This document shows, in pieces, positions 35,849-44,800 of a stretch of 64,000 bases of DNA (its first letter is position 1; each line of letters starts with the position of its first letter). The stretch is from Nocardioides sp. zg-1308 (GTDB lineage: Bacteria; Actinomycetota; Actinomycetes; Propionibacteriales; Nocardioidaceae). The notes under the pieces are model-generated. The model saw only the letters and a program-made list of their open reading frames with translations. It ran no database searches and had not been told where the DNA came from. Position numbers and translations under genes: made by a program. The stretch spans positions 186,001 through 250,000 of the forward strand of contig NZ_JABJQY010000001.1 in assembly GCF_013155375.1 (NCBI RefSeq). The letters are read 5' to 3'.

Positions 35849-36213
35849 CTCAGGGCGCTCCGCACCCGACGAGCGGCCCGCCGGGCGACCGACGGACGCG
35901 CCGACCCGGCGCCCTCGAGCTCGGCGACCCGAGCGCGGTTGCGGTCCAGGCGGGGACGGAGGTCGTCGAGACGACGCCGCAGCTCGTCGCGCTGCTCGGT
36001 GAGCCGCTTGGTGCGCCGGCGTGCCTGGCGCAGCTCCATCGTGACGCGGGTGAGGTCGCGGTGGAGGCGACCGTTCTCGGCCTCGATGCCCACGACGTGG
36101 TCCTGGACGGTCAGCAGGTGGTGCCGGGCCTCGGCCACTTCAGCGCGGAGCCGCTCGAGCTCCTGCCGGTCGCCCCGGTCCTGTCCCTCCGACGTCGTCG
36201 CGTCCTGGGTCAC
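35845..36213 (-). CDS. Small coiled-coil protein
   Basis: A 122-residue protein I do not recognise. Residues 17-95 form a strongly predicted coiled coil with regular Leu/Val/Ile spacing (RQELERLRAEVAEARHHLL; RRRLDDLRPRLDRNRARVAE). The C-terminal 25 residues are Arg/Ala-rich and basic. There is no membrane segment. GGAGGA precedes the GTG at 36213 by six bases, and TAGCCT at 36251-36256 gives a promoter. It overlaps the tandem GT2 gene (GTGA), so it may scaffold that enzyme or set chain length, as coiled-coil rulers do elsewhere; this is a hypothesis only. Confidence 0.75.
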   Translation of the reverse strand: MTQDATTSEGQDRGDRQELERLRAEVAEARHHLLTVQDHVVGIEAENGRLHRDLTRVTMELRQARRRTKRLTEQRDELRRRLDDLRPRLDRNRARVAELEGAGSARPSVARRAARRVRSALR

Positions 36214-36316
36214 GCTGTCTCCTCCGCTCGCTCCCGCTGTTGCGCGCGTCAGGCTATCCCACGCCCGGCGGCTCCCGACGGGGCGCGACGGGGCTTGCGA
36301 CGCGGTGACCGGGTCG

Positions 36317-38290
36317 TCAGACGACCGACAGCGGCAGGAGCGTCTGGCCCGTCGGGCCGACCTGGATCTCGGTGCCCATCTCCGGGCACACGCCGCAGTC
36401 GTAGCACGGGGTCCAGCGGCAGTCCTCGATCTCGATGTCGGCGCCCTCGGCAGCCGCGAGCGCGTCCTCCCAGTCACCCCACAGCCAGTCCTTGTCGAGG
36501 CCGGAGTCGAGGTGCTCCCAGGGCAGCACCTCGTCGTAGTCGCGCTCGCGGGTGGTGTACCAGTCGACGTCGACGCCGGTGCCGGCGAGCGCGCGCTCGG
36601 CGGCCAGCATCCAGCGGTCGTAGGAGAAGTGCTCGCTCCAGCCGTCGAACCGGCCGCCGTCGCGCCACACCTCCTCGATGACCCGACCCACGCGGCGGTC
36701 GCCGCGCGAGAGCAGGCCCTCGACGATGCCGGGCTTGCCGTCGTGGTAGCGGAACCCGATGGCCCGCCCGTACTTCTTGTCGTCCCGGACGGTGTCGCGC
36801 AGCTTCTTGAGCCGCTCGTCTGTCGTCACGTGGTCGAGCTGCGCGGCCCACTGGAACGGCGTGTGCGGCTTGGGCACGAAGCCGCCGATGGAGACGGTGC
36901 AGCGGATGTCGTTGCGGCCCGAGACCTCGCGGCCCTTGGCGATGACCCGCTTGGCGAGCTCGGCGACCTGCAGGACGTCCTCGTCGGTCTCGGTGGGGAG
37001 GCCGACCATGAAGTAGAGCTTCACCTGCCGCCAGCCGTGGGAGTACGCCGCCGCGACGGTGCGGATCAGGTCCTCCTCGGTGACCATCTTGTTGATCACC
37101 TTGCGCATCCGCTCCGAGCCGCCCTCGGGGGCGAACGTCAGGCCCGAGCGGCGGCCGTTGCGGGAGAACTCGTTGGCGAGGGTGATGTTGAAGGCGTCGA
37201 CGCGGGTGCTGGGCAGCGACAGCGAGACGTTGGAGCCCTCGTAGCGGTCGGCGAGACCCTTGGCGACCTCACCGATCTCGGTGTGGTCGGCGCTGGAGAG
37301 CGACAGGAGGCCGACCTCCTCGAAGCCCGACTTGCGGATGCCGTTCTCGACCATGTCGCCGATGGTCTTGATGGACCGCTCGCGCACCGGCCGGGTGATC
37401 ATGCCCGCCTGGCAGAACCGGCAGCCGCGGGTGCAGCCGCGGAAGATCTCCACCGAGAACCGCTCGTGCACCGTCTCGGCCAGCGGCACGAGCGGGTTGG
37501 CGGGGTAGGGCCACTGGTCGAGGTCCATGAGCGTGTGCTTGCGCACCCGGAACGGGATCCCGGGACGGTTGGGCACCACGGCCTCGATGGAGCCGTCCTG
37601 GGCGTAGGCGACGTCGTAGAAGCGCGGGACGTAGATGTTGCCGGTGACGGCGAGACGTCGCAGCAGCTCCTCGCGGCCGCCCGGCCGGTCCTCGGCCTTC
37701 CACTCGCGCACCACCTCGGAGATCGCGAGCACGACCTCCTCGCCGTCGCCCAGCACCGCGGCGTCGACGAAGTCGGCGATCGGCTCGGGGTTGAACGCCG
37801 CGTGACCGCCGGCGATGACGACGGGGTCGTCCTCGCCGCGGTCGGCCGCGTGCAGCGGGATGCCGGCGAGGTCGAGCGCGTTGAGCATGTTGGTGTAGCC
37901 GAGCTCGGTGGAGAAGCTCAGGCCGAAGAGGTCGAAGGCACCGACGGGACGGTGGCCGTCGACGGTGAACTGCGGGATCGGGCCGTGCTCGTCGCCGGTG
38001 CGCATGACCTGCTCCATGTCGGGCCACACCGAGTAGGTGCGCTCGGCGAGGATCCAGTCGCGCTCGTTGAGCACCTCGTAGAGGATCTGCACGCCCTGGT
38101 TGGGCAGGCCGACCTCGTAGGCGTCGGGATACATCAGCGCCCAGCGGACCGTGGGTCCGCCCGTCGCCGAGCTCGCGGCGCAGTCCCAGTCCTTGACGAC
38201 GGAGTTGAGCTCGCCGCCGACGTACTGGATGGGCTTCTGCACGGACGGCAGCTTCGCCTCCAGGCGCGGGAAGACCGACGCGACGGACAT
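36317..38290 (-). CDS. TIGR03960 family B12-binding-like radical SAM protein
   Basis: A 657-residue enzyme of unknown reaction. The N-terminal part resembles a cobalamin-binding-type domain (MYPDAYEVGLPNQGVQILY). The radical SAM cluster is GCTRGCRFCQAG (C-x3-C-x2-C), with VGLLSLSSADH and YFMVGLPTETDED after it. A second Cys set near the C-terminus, TPCYDCGVCPEMG, may hold another metal. The ATG at 38290 has GAGGTG nine bases upstream. It follows rodA by 119 bases. Its usual partner, DUF2344, is separated by the whole polysaccharide island. Confidence 0.92.
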   Translation of the reverse strand: MSVASVFPRLEAKLPSVQKPIQYVGGELNSVVKDWDCAASSATGGPTVRWALMYPDAYEVGLPNQGVQILYEVLNERDWILAERTYSVWPDMEQVMRTGDEHGPIPQFTVDGHRPVGAFDLFGLSFSTELGYTNMLNALDLAGIPLHAADRGEDDPVVIAGGHAAFNPEPIADFVDAAVLGDGEEVVLAISEVVREWKAEDRPGGREELLRRLAVTGNIYVPRFYDVAYAQDGSIEAVVPNRPGIPFRVRKHTLMDLDQWPYPANPLVPLAETVHERFSVEIFRGCTRGCRFCQAGMITRPVRERSIKTIGDMVENGIRKSGFEEVGLLSLSSADHTEIGEVAKGLADRYEGSNVSLSLPSTRVDAFNITLANEFSRNGRRSGLTFAPEGGSERMRKVINKMVTEEDLIRTVAAAYSHGWRQVKLYFMVGLPTETDEDVLQVAELAKRVIAKGREVSGRNDIRCTVSIGGFVPKPHTPFQWAAQLDHVTTDERLKKLRDTVRDDKKYGRAIGFRYHDGKPGIVEGLLSRGDRRVGRVIEEVWRDGGRFDGWSEHFSYDRWMLAAERALAGTGVDVDWYTTRERDYDEVLPWEHLDSGLDKDWLWGDWEDALAAAEGADIEIEDCRWTPCYDCGVCPEMGTEIQVGPTGQTLLPLSVV

Positions 38291-38351
38291 GTGGGGAACA
38301 CCTCGATGCGGGACGGGGACGGACGACGGGTGGGACAGCGACAGCCGGAGG

Positions 38352-38370
38352 GGCCACGCGAGGGGTGGCC
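38352..38370 (-). terminator. Possible weak terminator after rodA
   Basis: A 6-bp stem, GGCCAC against GTGGCC, with a 7-base loop lies 40 bases after the rodA stop on the minus strand. There is no T run. It is shorter than the other hairpins in this window and may only slow transcription. A TAACCT box (38379-38384) just before it could be a -10 for the radical SAM gene. Confidence 0.35.
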
Positions 38371-38409
38371 GACCATCAAGGTTACGTCCCCGCCGCGGCT
38401 GCCACCTAG

Positions 38410-39675
38410 TCAGCGGGCAGCGGGACGCGCCGTGGCGAGCAGCCGGGACGGCACGGCACCCGCCGACCTGAGGTGGATGTTCTGCAGCAGGCCGAGGGCC
38501 AGCATGCCGGCGAAGAGCGAGCTGCCGCCGTAGGAGACGAACGGCAGGGGGACGCCGGTCACGGGCATGATGCCCAGGCACATGCCGATGTTCTGGAAGG
38601 CCTGGAAGCCCCACCAGCAGGCGATGCCGGCGGCGGCGACCCGCCCGAACAGGTCGCCCGCGCGTGCCGAGATGGTCAGCGCCCGCCAGATCACGACGGC
38701 CAGCAGGAGGATCATCAGGCCGGAGCCCAGCAGGCCGAGCTCCTCCCCGGCGACGGTGAAGATGAAGTCGGTGTGCTGCTCGGGGACGAAGCCTGAGCGG
38801 GTCTGGGAGCCGTCGAACAGCCCCTGGCCGAGCAGGCCACCGTTGCCGACGGCGATGCGCGCCTGCTCGACGTTGTAGCCCGCCCCGCGGGGGTCGAGGC
38901 CGGGGTTGGTGAAGGCCAGGAACCGGTCGACCTGGTAGGGCTTGAGCACGCCGGCGGACACCGCGCCGACCGCCCCGACGACGGCACTCAGGGTGAGCCC
39001 GACGAGCCAGCGGCGCCCGGCGCCCGCGATGGCGAGGACGCCGAAGACGGTGGCGGACAGCACGAGCATGGTGCCGAGGTCGGGCTGGAGCAGGATGAGG
39101 ACCGCGGGCACGCCGGCGATGGCGAGCATCGCGACCACCTCGAGGCTGCCCACGCCCCGGCCCCAGCGGCGCTCGGTGCGTTCGGCGACCACCAGCGCCA
39201 TGCCGATGACGACGGCCAGCTTGGCGAGCTCCGAGGGCTGGATCGACATGCTGCCGAGCTGGATCCACGAGCGGGACCCGTTGACCGTGCTGCCGGCCAC
39301 GAGCACCATCACCAGCCCGCCGACGCTGGCCAGGTAGGCCAGCGGGGCCAGGATCCGCACCCACCGGTGGTCGGTGGCGACCACGGCGACCATCAGCACC
39401 AGGCCGATCGCGACGTTGACCAGCTGCTTGCGGAGGTAGGCGTCCGGGTCACCCCCGGTGAGCTCGGCGCGCGTCGCGGTGGCCGACCAGATCAGCAGGG
39501 TGCCCATCACGACGAGCGCCAGCGTGGCGAGCAGCAGCACCCAGTCGAGGCCGGGGACGCGGAGGGTCCCGCCCGCCTGGCCGGGGCGGGACGCAGGTCG
39601 CGAGGAAGGCCGGGAGGCAGGTCGCGAAGCAGGGCGCGAGGTGGTGCGCGGGGACATGACGGACATCGCGCTCAC
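38410..39675 (-). CDS. rodA: Peptidoglycan glycosyltransferase RodA (SEDS family)
   Basis: A 421-residue membrane enzyme that polymerises lipid II during cell elongation, working with PBP2. About ten helices are seen. Family motifs: WSATATRAELTGGDPDAYLRK-type start, GSRSWIQLG, IQPSELAKLAVV (catalytic-site region), LLQPDLGTM and the signature GVPLPFVSYGGSSL. The first 35 residues are a Ser-Arg-Pro repeat tail, cytoplasmic, encoded by a short DNA repeat. GTG at 39675 overlaps the mrdA stop (GTGA). The N-terminal ATGs at codons 4 and 7 are alternatives. Confidence 0.95.
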   Translation of the reverse strand: MSAMSVMSPRTTSRPASRPASRPSSRPASRPGQAGGTLRVPGLDWVLLLATLALVVMGTLLIWSATATRAELTGGDPDAYLRKQLVNVAIGLVLMVAVVATDHRWVRILAPLAYLASVGGLVMVLVAGSTVNGSRSWIQLGSMSIQPSELAKLAVVIGMALVVAERTERRWGRGVGSLEVVAMLAIAGVPAVLILLQPDLGTMLVLSATVFGVLAIAGAGRRWLVGLTLSAVVGAVGAVSAGVLKPYQVDRFLAFTNPGLDPRGAGYNVEQARIAVGNGGLLGQGLFDGSQTRSGFVPEQHTDFIFTVAGEELGLLGSGLMILLLAVVIWRALTISARAGDLFGRVAAAGIACWWGFQAFQNIGMCLGIMPVTGVPLPFVSYGGSSLFAGMLALGLLQNIHLRSAGAVPSRLLATARPAAR

Positions 39676-41783
39676 TCCCCCACGGCCGGCGGCATGATCG
39701 ACCCGTCGTCGAGGAACTGCGGCAGCCTGGCCGGCGACACGGTGCCGGGGATCGCCGCCCGCGCGGGGCGTACGGTCTCGCCCTCGATGCCGTAGAGGGC
39801 CTCCCAGATGGCGCGGATGCCGTCACCGGTGGAGCCGGAGCCGGTGCCGCCCTGGCTGATCATCATCACCACGACGTAGTCCTTGGTGTAGGAGGCGACC
39901 CAGCCGGTGGACTGCTTGCCGTAGACCTCGGCCGATCCGGTCTTGGCGCGGACGGTGACGTCGTCGAGGGGGAAGCCGCCGAGCTTCCACGCCATCGTGC
40001 CGACCCTGCTGACGTTCTGCAGCGCGCCGTCGATGTAGTCGAGGTACTTCTGCGGGACGTCGACCTCGGCCACCTTGCGGGGGGCGATGCGACGCAGGAC
40101 CGTGCCGTCCGGGCTGACCAGCGCCTTGGCGACGGTGGGGGCCCACAGCGTGCCGCCGTTGGCGAGCGCGCCGTAGGCACGGGCCAGCTGGAGCGGGGTG
40201 ACGATCGTGTCGCCCTGGCCGATGGAGAAGTTGACGGCGTCGCCGGCACGGTAGAGGTTGCCCTCGAGGCAGAACTCGCGGGAGAAGCGGTAGACGAAGT
40301 CGCTCGTGCCGTCGGTCTGCGGCTTGTCGGCGATGCCGCAGTAGTAGTCCTTCTGCGACTCGTAGTAGGCCTGCTTCCACCGGCGGTCGGCGATGCGGCC
40401 CGGCGCCTCGCCCGGCAGGTCGATGCCGGTGCGCGAGCCGAAGCCGAAGTCCTTCGCCTCCTGCACCAGCGGGTCCTCGGCGTCGAGGTCGGCCGGGTCG
40501 CTGCCGAAGCGCTGCCAGAAGTCGTAGCCGATGCGGTAGAAGAACGTGTTGCAGGAGACCTCGAGCGCCTTCGCGAAGCCGATCGAGCCGTAGGCCCCGG
40601 ACTCGTAGTTCTTGAACACCCGGTTGCCGACCTGGAAGCCGGACGAGCACGCCAGCGCGGTGTCCGTGGAGTAGCCGTTGGTCAGCGCGCCGGCGGTCAT
40701 GAACGGCTTCCACGTCGAGCCGGGCGCGAACTGGCCCTGGGTGGCGCGCGACAGCAGGGGCGTGCCGGCCTCCTCCGAGTAGAGCCGGGCGAGCTCGGAC
40801 TCGCTGATGCCGCCGGTCCACACGTCGGGGTCGTACGTCGGCTGGCTGGCCATCGCGACGACCCGGCCGGTGCGGGCGTCGAGGACGACCGCGGCGCCGG
40901 AGTCGGCCTCGTAGCGGCGTCCGGTGACCGGGTCGACGGTGGCGCGCTGCACCTTGATGCGCTCGGCGAGCTGCCTCTCGACCACCGACTGGACCTTGGC
41001 GTCGATCGAGGTCACGAGGGTGTCGCCGGGGGTGCTCTCGACGACGGAGTCGTCGCCCAGCACGCGACCCATCGAGTCGACGGCGACGCGGCGGTAGCCG
41101 GGCAGCCCGCGCAGCCACTCGTCGTACTGCTTCTCGACGCCGGCGCGGCCGACCACCGAGGCGCCGTTGAGCGAGCGGTCGTCGCGCTCGGCGGCGAGGT
41201 CGAACTCGTCCTCGGTGACGGGGCTGAGGTAGCCGAGCACGTGGGCGAGGTTGATGCCGAAGGGACGCGGGTAGGAGCGGACGCTCTGCTGCTCGGCGAG
41301 CACGCCGGGATAGTCCTCGGGCTGCTCGAGCACCCGCAGCGCGACGGACTTGGGGACGTCGGTGGCGACCGGGACCGGCTGGTAGGGCGAGCCGTTCCAG
41401 CACACGTCGCGGACGCTGCCGGGGTCGCCGCAGGTGACCAGCCGGGCCTCGACGTCCTCGGGCTCGGCGTCGACGACGACGGACACCCGGCGGACCAGCT
41501 CGGTGCGCTGGCGCTCCTCGAGCTTGCCGAGCAGGGTGCGGTCGACCGAGATGACCCACGAGGTGCGGTTGGCCACGAGCGGACGGCCCTGGTCGTCGAC
41601 GATGAGGCCCCGCTGCGGCTGGACCACGATGTCGCGCACCGACTGGTCGGCGGCCTGCGCCTGGTAGGACTCCCCGCCGATGACCTGCAGGTAGTAGAGC
41701 CGGACGAACAGCGTCGCGAAGAGGGAGAACACCAGCGCCTGCACGACGACCAGCCGGAGCCGGCTCCTGGCGGTCGTGCTCAC
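39672..41783 (-). CDS. mrdA: Penicillin-binding protein 2 (class B transpeptidase)
   Basis: A 703-residue peptidoglycan transpeptidase of the elongasome. One TM helix (about 10-30) anchors it; then the PBP dimerisation domain with QPQRGLIVDDQGRPL, and the transpeptidase domain with the active Ser in FAPGSTWKPF (S-x-x-K, about 355), S-x-N as VSCNTFF and K-T-G as AKTGSAEVYG. GTG at 41783 overlaps mreD (GTGA). It sits in the conserved order mreB-mreC-mreD-mrdA-rodA, so it acts with RodA at the lateral wall. Confidence 0.95.
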   Translation of the reverse strand: MSTTARSRLRLVVVQALVFSLFATLFVRLYYLQVIGGESYQAQAADQSVRDIVVQPQRGLIVDDQGRPLVANRTSWVISVDRTLLGKLEERQRTELVRRVSVVVDAEPEDVEARLVTCGDPGSVRDVCWNGSPYQPVPVATDVPKSVALRVLEQPEDYPGVLAEQQSVRSYPRPFGINLAHVLGYLSPVTEDEFDLAAERDDRSLNGASVVGRAGVEKQYDEWLRGLPGYRRVAVDSMGRVLGDDSVVESTPGDTLVTSIDAKVQSVVERQLAERIKVQRATVDPVTGRRYEADSGAAVVLDARTGRVVAMASQPTYDPDVWTGGISESELARLYSEEAGTPLLSRATQGQFAPGSTWKPFMTAGALTNGYSTDTALACSSGFQVGNRVFKNYESGAYGSIGFAKALEVSCNTFFYRIGYDFWQRFGSDPADLDAEDPLVQEAKDFGFGSRTGIDLPGEAPGRIADRRWKQAYYESQKDYYCGIADKPQTDGTSDFVYRFSREFCLEGNLYRAGDAVNFSIGQGDTIVTPLQLARAYGALANGGTLWAPTVAKALVSPDGTVLRRIAPRKVAEVDVPQKYLDYIDGALQNVSRVGTMAWKLGGFPLDDVTVRAKTGSAEVYGKQSTGWVASYTKDYVVVMMISQGGTGSGSTGDGIRAIWEALYGIEGETVRPARAAIPGTVSPARLPQFLDDGSIMPPAVGE

Positions 41784-42298
41784 GAGGCCGCCCACTGGGG
41801 GTGGAGCCGGGCGAACAGCTTCATCAGTGGCGGCAGCACGAACGGCGTGAGCAGCACGTCCCAGACCACCGCGATGAGCACCACCTCGAGCAGCCCCGTC
41901 ACCGACATAGCCGGGTCGGACAGCAGCACGCCGCTCAGCGCGAAGAGGGAGGTGGCCGCGAAGGAGGCGGCCGCCACCGTGCCCACCACCGCGAGCGCGG
42001 TCGGCTTGACGTCCTGGCGGACCCGGGCGGCGAGGAAGGCCGCGACCGTGAGGGCCAGGGCCCAGCGACCGGCGACGTGGTCGGCCGGCGGCGCGAGGTC
42101 GAGGACGAGGCCCGCGGTGAAGCCGAGCACGAGGGCGAAGGGGGCCTCGACGGTCAGCGCGGCGGCGACCACCACGAGGAGGCACAGGTTGGGCACGATG
42201 CCGTGCCAGGCGACGTGCGGGAACAGCGAGACCTGCACGACGAGCGCGACCAGGACGGCGCCGAGCGCGGCGACCCAGCGGAGAGAGCCCAGGCTCAT
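41780..42298 (-). CDS. mreD: Rod shape-determining protein MreD
   Basis: A 172-residue membrane protein with five to six helices. It belongs to the elongasome and links MreC to the wall enzymes. The pattern QVSLFPHVAWHGIVPNLCLL followed by LGFTAGLVLDLAPP is the family hallmark (P-N-L and G-x-x-x-G-L-x-x-D). ATG at 42298 overlaps mreC (ATGA), and its stop overlaps mrdA (GTGA). Sequence is poorly conserved in the family, but the context settles the call. Confidence 0.92.
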   Translation of the reverse strand: MSLGSLRWVAALGAVLVALVVQVSLFPHVAWHGIVPNLCLLVVVAAALTVEAPFALVLGFTAGLVLDLAPPADHVAGRWALALTVAAFLAARVRQDVKPTALAVVGTVAAASFAATSLFALSGVLLSDPAMSVTGLLEVVLIAVVWDVLLTPFVLPPLMKLFARLHPQWAAS

Positions 42299-43233
42299 CG
42301 CAGGCTCCCGTCGGCCTCGACGATCGCCCGGTCGGTGTCGGAGCCGCTCGGCACCATCACGCCGACGACGTCGAGGGAGGAGAAGTCCACGAACGGCTTG
42401 ACCACCGCCCGCTGCGACGCCTCGCGGAGCGAGCTGTAGACCTCGGTGATCGTGCCGATCGGCACGCCGGGGGCGTAGGGACCGGTGGTGCTCCCCCACG
42501 TGACGACGGTGTCGTCGCGGGCCGGGACCGAGGCGTCGTCGACGAGGCGCAGGTCGAGCCCCGACTCGTGGTCGAGCGAGCCGCTGCCCGTCACGAAGCC
42601 GATCTCCATGCTCGAGCCGACCCGGCCGCCCACGGTGGAGTCGGGGTCGATGACCAGCAGGACGGTGGCCGTGCCGCGGGTCACCCGCAGCACCCGCCCG
42701 ACCAGGCCGTCGTTGTTGACCACCGTCATGTCCGGGCCGATGCCGGCCTCGGAGCCGGCGTCGATGGTGACGGTGAAGCTCTGCGACTGGCGCGACCCGA
42801 CCGCCACCACGCGGGCCGGGACCAGGGCCGAGCCCAGGTCGGCCGCGGCGGCGGTGAGGCCGTCGTACTGCTCGAGGCGGTTGCGGTCGAAGCCGGCGAG
42901 CTCGACCTTGCCCCGCAGCTCGGCGTTGCGGGCCTCGAGGTCGCGGACCCGGTCGGCGAGGTCGTCCTTGCTGCGGAACCAGTCGGGCACCGCGGTGAAG
43001 GGGCGTACGGCGGCGGCCGCGGCCGACTCGGCCGGCCCGAACGCCTCGCCCACCACCCGGCGCGCGGGCTCGAGCGGCGAGCCGCCGTCGCCGGACACGT
43101 CGAGCGTGATCAGCGTGATGCTCGCCAGCACGAGCGCCACGAGCAGCGAGCGCGGCGGGCGGTTGCGCGACTCCAGCCGGTCGAGGCCGGTCCAGCGCCG
43201 CTCGCGGCCGTCGTGTCCCCCGAACGCACCCAT
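42295..43233 (-). CDS. mreC: Rod shape-determining protein MreC
   Basis: A 312-residue bitopic protein. A cytoplasmic N-terminus with Arg residues is followed by one TM helix (about 30-48), a coiled coil (LADRVRDLEARNAELRGKVE) and two beta domains with the family stretch VVNNDGLVGRVLRV and GLDLRLV. It forms the periplasmic scaffold between MreB and PBP2/RodA. The ATG at 43233 shares a base with the mreB stop (TGATG), so the two are coupled. Confidence 0.94.
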   Translation of the reverse strand: MGAFGGHDGRERRWTGLDRLESRNRPPRSLLVALVLASITLITLDVSGDGGSPLEPARRVVGEAFGPAESAAAAAVRPFTAVPDWFRSKDDLADRVRDLEARNAELRGKVELAGFDRNRLEQYDGLTAAAADLGSALVPARVVAVGSRQSQSFTVTIDAGSEAGIGPDMTVVNNDGLVGRVLRVTRGTATVLLVIDPDSTVGGRVGSSMEIGFVTGSGSLDHESGLDLRLVDDASVPARDDTVVTWGSTTGPYAPGVPIGTITEVYSSLREASQRAVVKPFVDFSSLDVVGVMVPSGSDTDRAIVEADGSLR

Positions 43234-44261
43234 CAGAAGCGCCTCGGGTCCGAGACGAGGACCTGCTGGAGCGCCTCGAACTCCTCCACGCACTTGCCGG
43301 CGCCGTAGGCGACCGACGACAGCGGGTCCTCGGCGACGTGCACGGGCATGCCGGTCTCGTGGCGCAGCCGCTCGTCGAGGCCGCGCAGCATGGCGCCGCC
43401 CCCGGTGAGCACGATGCCGCGGTCCATGATGTCGCCGGCCAGCTCGGGCGGCGTCTGGTCAAGGGTGGTGCGGACCGCGTCGATGATGTTGTGCAGCGGC
43501 TCCTCGAGCGCCTGCCGCAGCTCCGAGCTGGACACCACGACGGTGCGCGGGAGGCCGGACACCATGTCGCGACCGCGGATCTCGGCGTCGGGCTCGGTGG
43601 GGAGCGGGAAGGCCGAGCCGAGGGTCATCTTCATTTCCTCGGCGGTGCGCTCCCCCAGCATCAGGGAGTACTCCTTCTTCATCCACGCGATGATCGCCTG
43701 GTCGAGGTCGTCGCCCGCGGTGCGCACCGACAGGCTGGTCACGATGCCGCCGAGGCTGATGACGGCCACCTCGGTCGTGCCGCCGCCGACGTCGACCACC
43801 ATGTTGCCGGTGGCCTCGTGGACGGGCAGGCCGGCGCCGATCGCGGCGGCCATCGGCTCCTCGACGATGTAGACCCGGCGAGCACCGGCCTGGTAGCCGG
43901 CCTCCTTGACCGCCCGCTGCTCGACGGCGGTGATCCCGCTCGGCACGCAGATGACCATGCGGGGCTTGGCGAAGTAGCGACGGCGGTGCACCTGGTGGAT
44001 GAAGTAGCGCAGCATCTGCTCGGTCGCCTCGAAGTCGGCGATCACGCCGTCCTTCAGCGGGCGGATGGCGGCGATGTTGTCGGGGGTGCGCCCGATCATC
44101 CGCTTGGCCTCGTGGCCGACGGCCAGCACCTCGCCGGTCGTGGTGTTCATGGCGACCACGGACGGCTCGTCGAGGACGACGCCCTTGCCGCGGACGTAGA
44201 CGAGCGTGTTGGCGGTGCCGAGGTCGACGGCCATGTCTCGGCCGATCAAGCTGTGTGCCAT
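43233..44261 (-). CDS. mreB: Rod shape-determining protein MreB (actin homologue)
   Basis: A 342-residue cytoplasmic ATPase that forms filaments under the membrane and directs lateral wall growth. Visible: phosphate 1 loop AVDLGTANTLVY, PLKDGVIADFEAT, phosphate 2 VVDVGGGTTEVAVISLGG and the adenosine loop GIVLTGGGAMLRGLD. Normal length. The ATG at 44261 is the only good N-terminus (MAHSLIGRDMAVDLG). It is the first gene of the mre/rod operon; its upstream region holds the hairpin array. Presence of this complete operon suggests rod-shaped cells or a rod stage. Confidence 0.97.
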   Translation of the reverse strand: MAHSLIGRDMAVDLGTANTLVYVRGKGVVLDEPSVVAMNTTTGEVLAVGHEAKRMIGRTPDNIAAIRPLKDGVIADFEATEQMLRYFIHQVHRRRYFAKPRMVICVPSGITAVEQRAVKEAGYQAGARRVYIVEEPMAAAIGAGLPVHEATGNMVVDVGGGTTEVAVISLGGIVTSLSVRTAGDDLDQAIIAWMKKEYSLMLGERTAEEMKMTLGSAFPLPTEPDAEIRGRDMVSGLPRTVVVSSSELRQALEEPLHNIIDAVRTTLDQTPPELAGDIMDRGIVLTGGGAMLRGLDERLRHETGMPVHVAEDPLSSVAYGAGKCVEEFEALQQVLVSDPRRF

Positions 44262-44403
44262 GCCTCTGGTGCCCTTGCAGGTCGGGTCGTGCCGGGAAGA
44301 GGGGACGACAACCGCAGCCGACCCGTGTCTCAGGGTAGGTAAGCGACTTGCCGGTTCCCGGCAGGACACGCGCGGCGAGCGCTGACCGACTGCAGCCGGC
44401 TCG
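44262..44403 (-). promoter_or_regulatory. mreB upstream region
   Basis: This 142-bp stretch contains a possible -10, TACCCT (44332-44337), which would give a leader of about 60 bases, and a small perfect hairpin, TGCCGG-TTC-CCGGCA (44349-44363), just upstream of it. No convincing -35 was found. The hairpin array begins right after. Confidence 0.35.
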
Positions 44404-44779
44404 GGTGGCGGCACATCCCACGGGCCAACCGACCGTGGTGGCGGCACATCACCGTCGTCGGGCCCTCGGAGGCGCGACCTGCCGCCACCCCCAGAGTTTC
44501 CCCGTCGTGGTGGCGGCACATCACCGTCATCGGGGGCTCGCAGGCGCGGTCTGCCGCCACCTCCAGAGTCTCACCGGCCGGGGTGGCGGCACATCACCGT
44601 CATCGGGGGCTGGAGGCGCGATCTGCCGCCACCCACGGGGGTTGACCCGTCGTGGTGGCGGCACATCACAACGGTCGGGGGCTCGCAGGCGCGATCTGCC
44701 GCCACCTCCAGAGTTTCACCGGCCGTGGTGGCGGCACATCACAACGGTCGGGGGCTCGCAGGCGCGATCTGCCGCCACC
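44404..44779. repeat. Array of five tandem 53-bp hairpin units plus a half unit (period 72-73 bp)
   Basis: Complete units lie at 44437-44489, 44509-44561, 44582-44633, 44654-44706 and 44727-44779; a lone left arm is at 44404. Each begins GGTGGCGGCACATC and ends GATCTGCCGCCACC (or a close variant), giving a 10-bp stem, one C-C mismatch, 3 more pairs and a loop of about 25 bases with GGGGGCTCGCAGGCGC. Units are separated by 19-20 bp that are themselves repeated (TCCAGAGTTTCACCGGCCGT type and CACGGGGGTTGACCCGTCGT type). The last two units are identical. The array lies downstream of ndk and upstream of mreB. I do not know this family. Confidence 0.92.
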
Positions 44780-44800
44780 ACGGGGCCGCGGCAGCGGGGC

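Noticed and set aside
44332..44363. ECF sigma factor promoter before mreB (GGGAACC-like box)
   Set aside because: The second box and spacing do not match well; the GAAC letters fall within a small hairpin.
44404..44779. CRISPR array
   Set aside because: Repeats are 53 bp palindromes and the 20-bp spacers are themselves repeated rather than unique; no cas gene is present.
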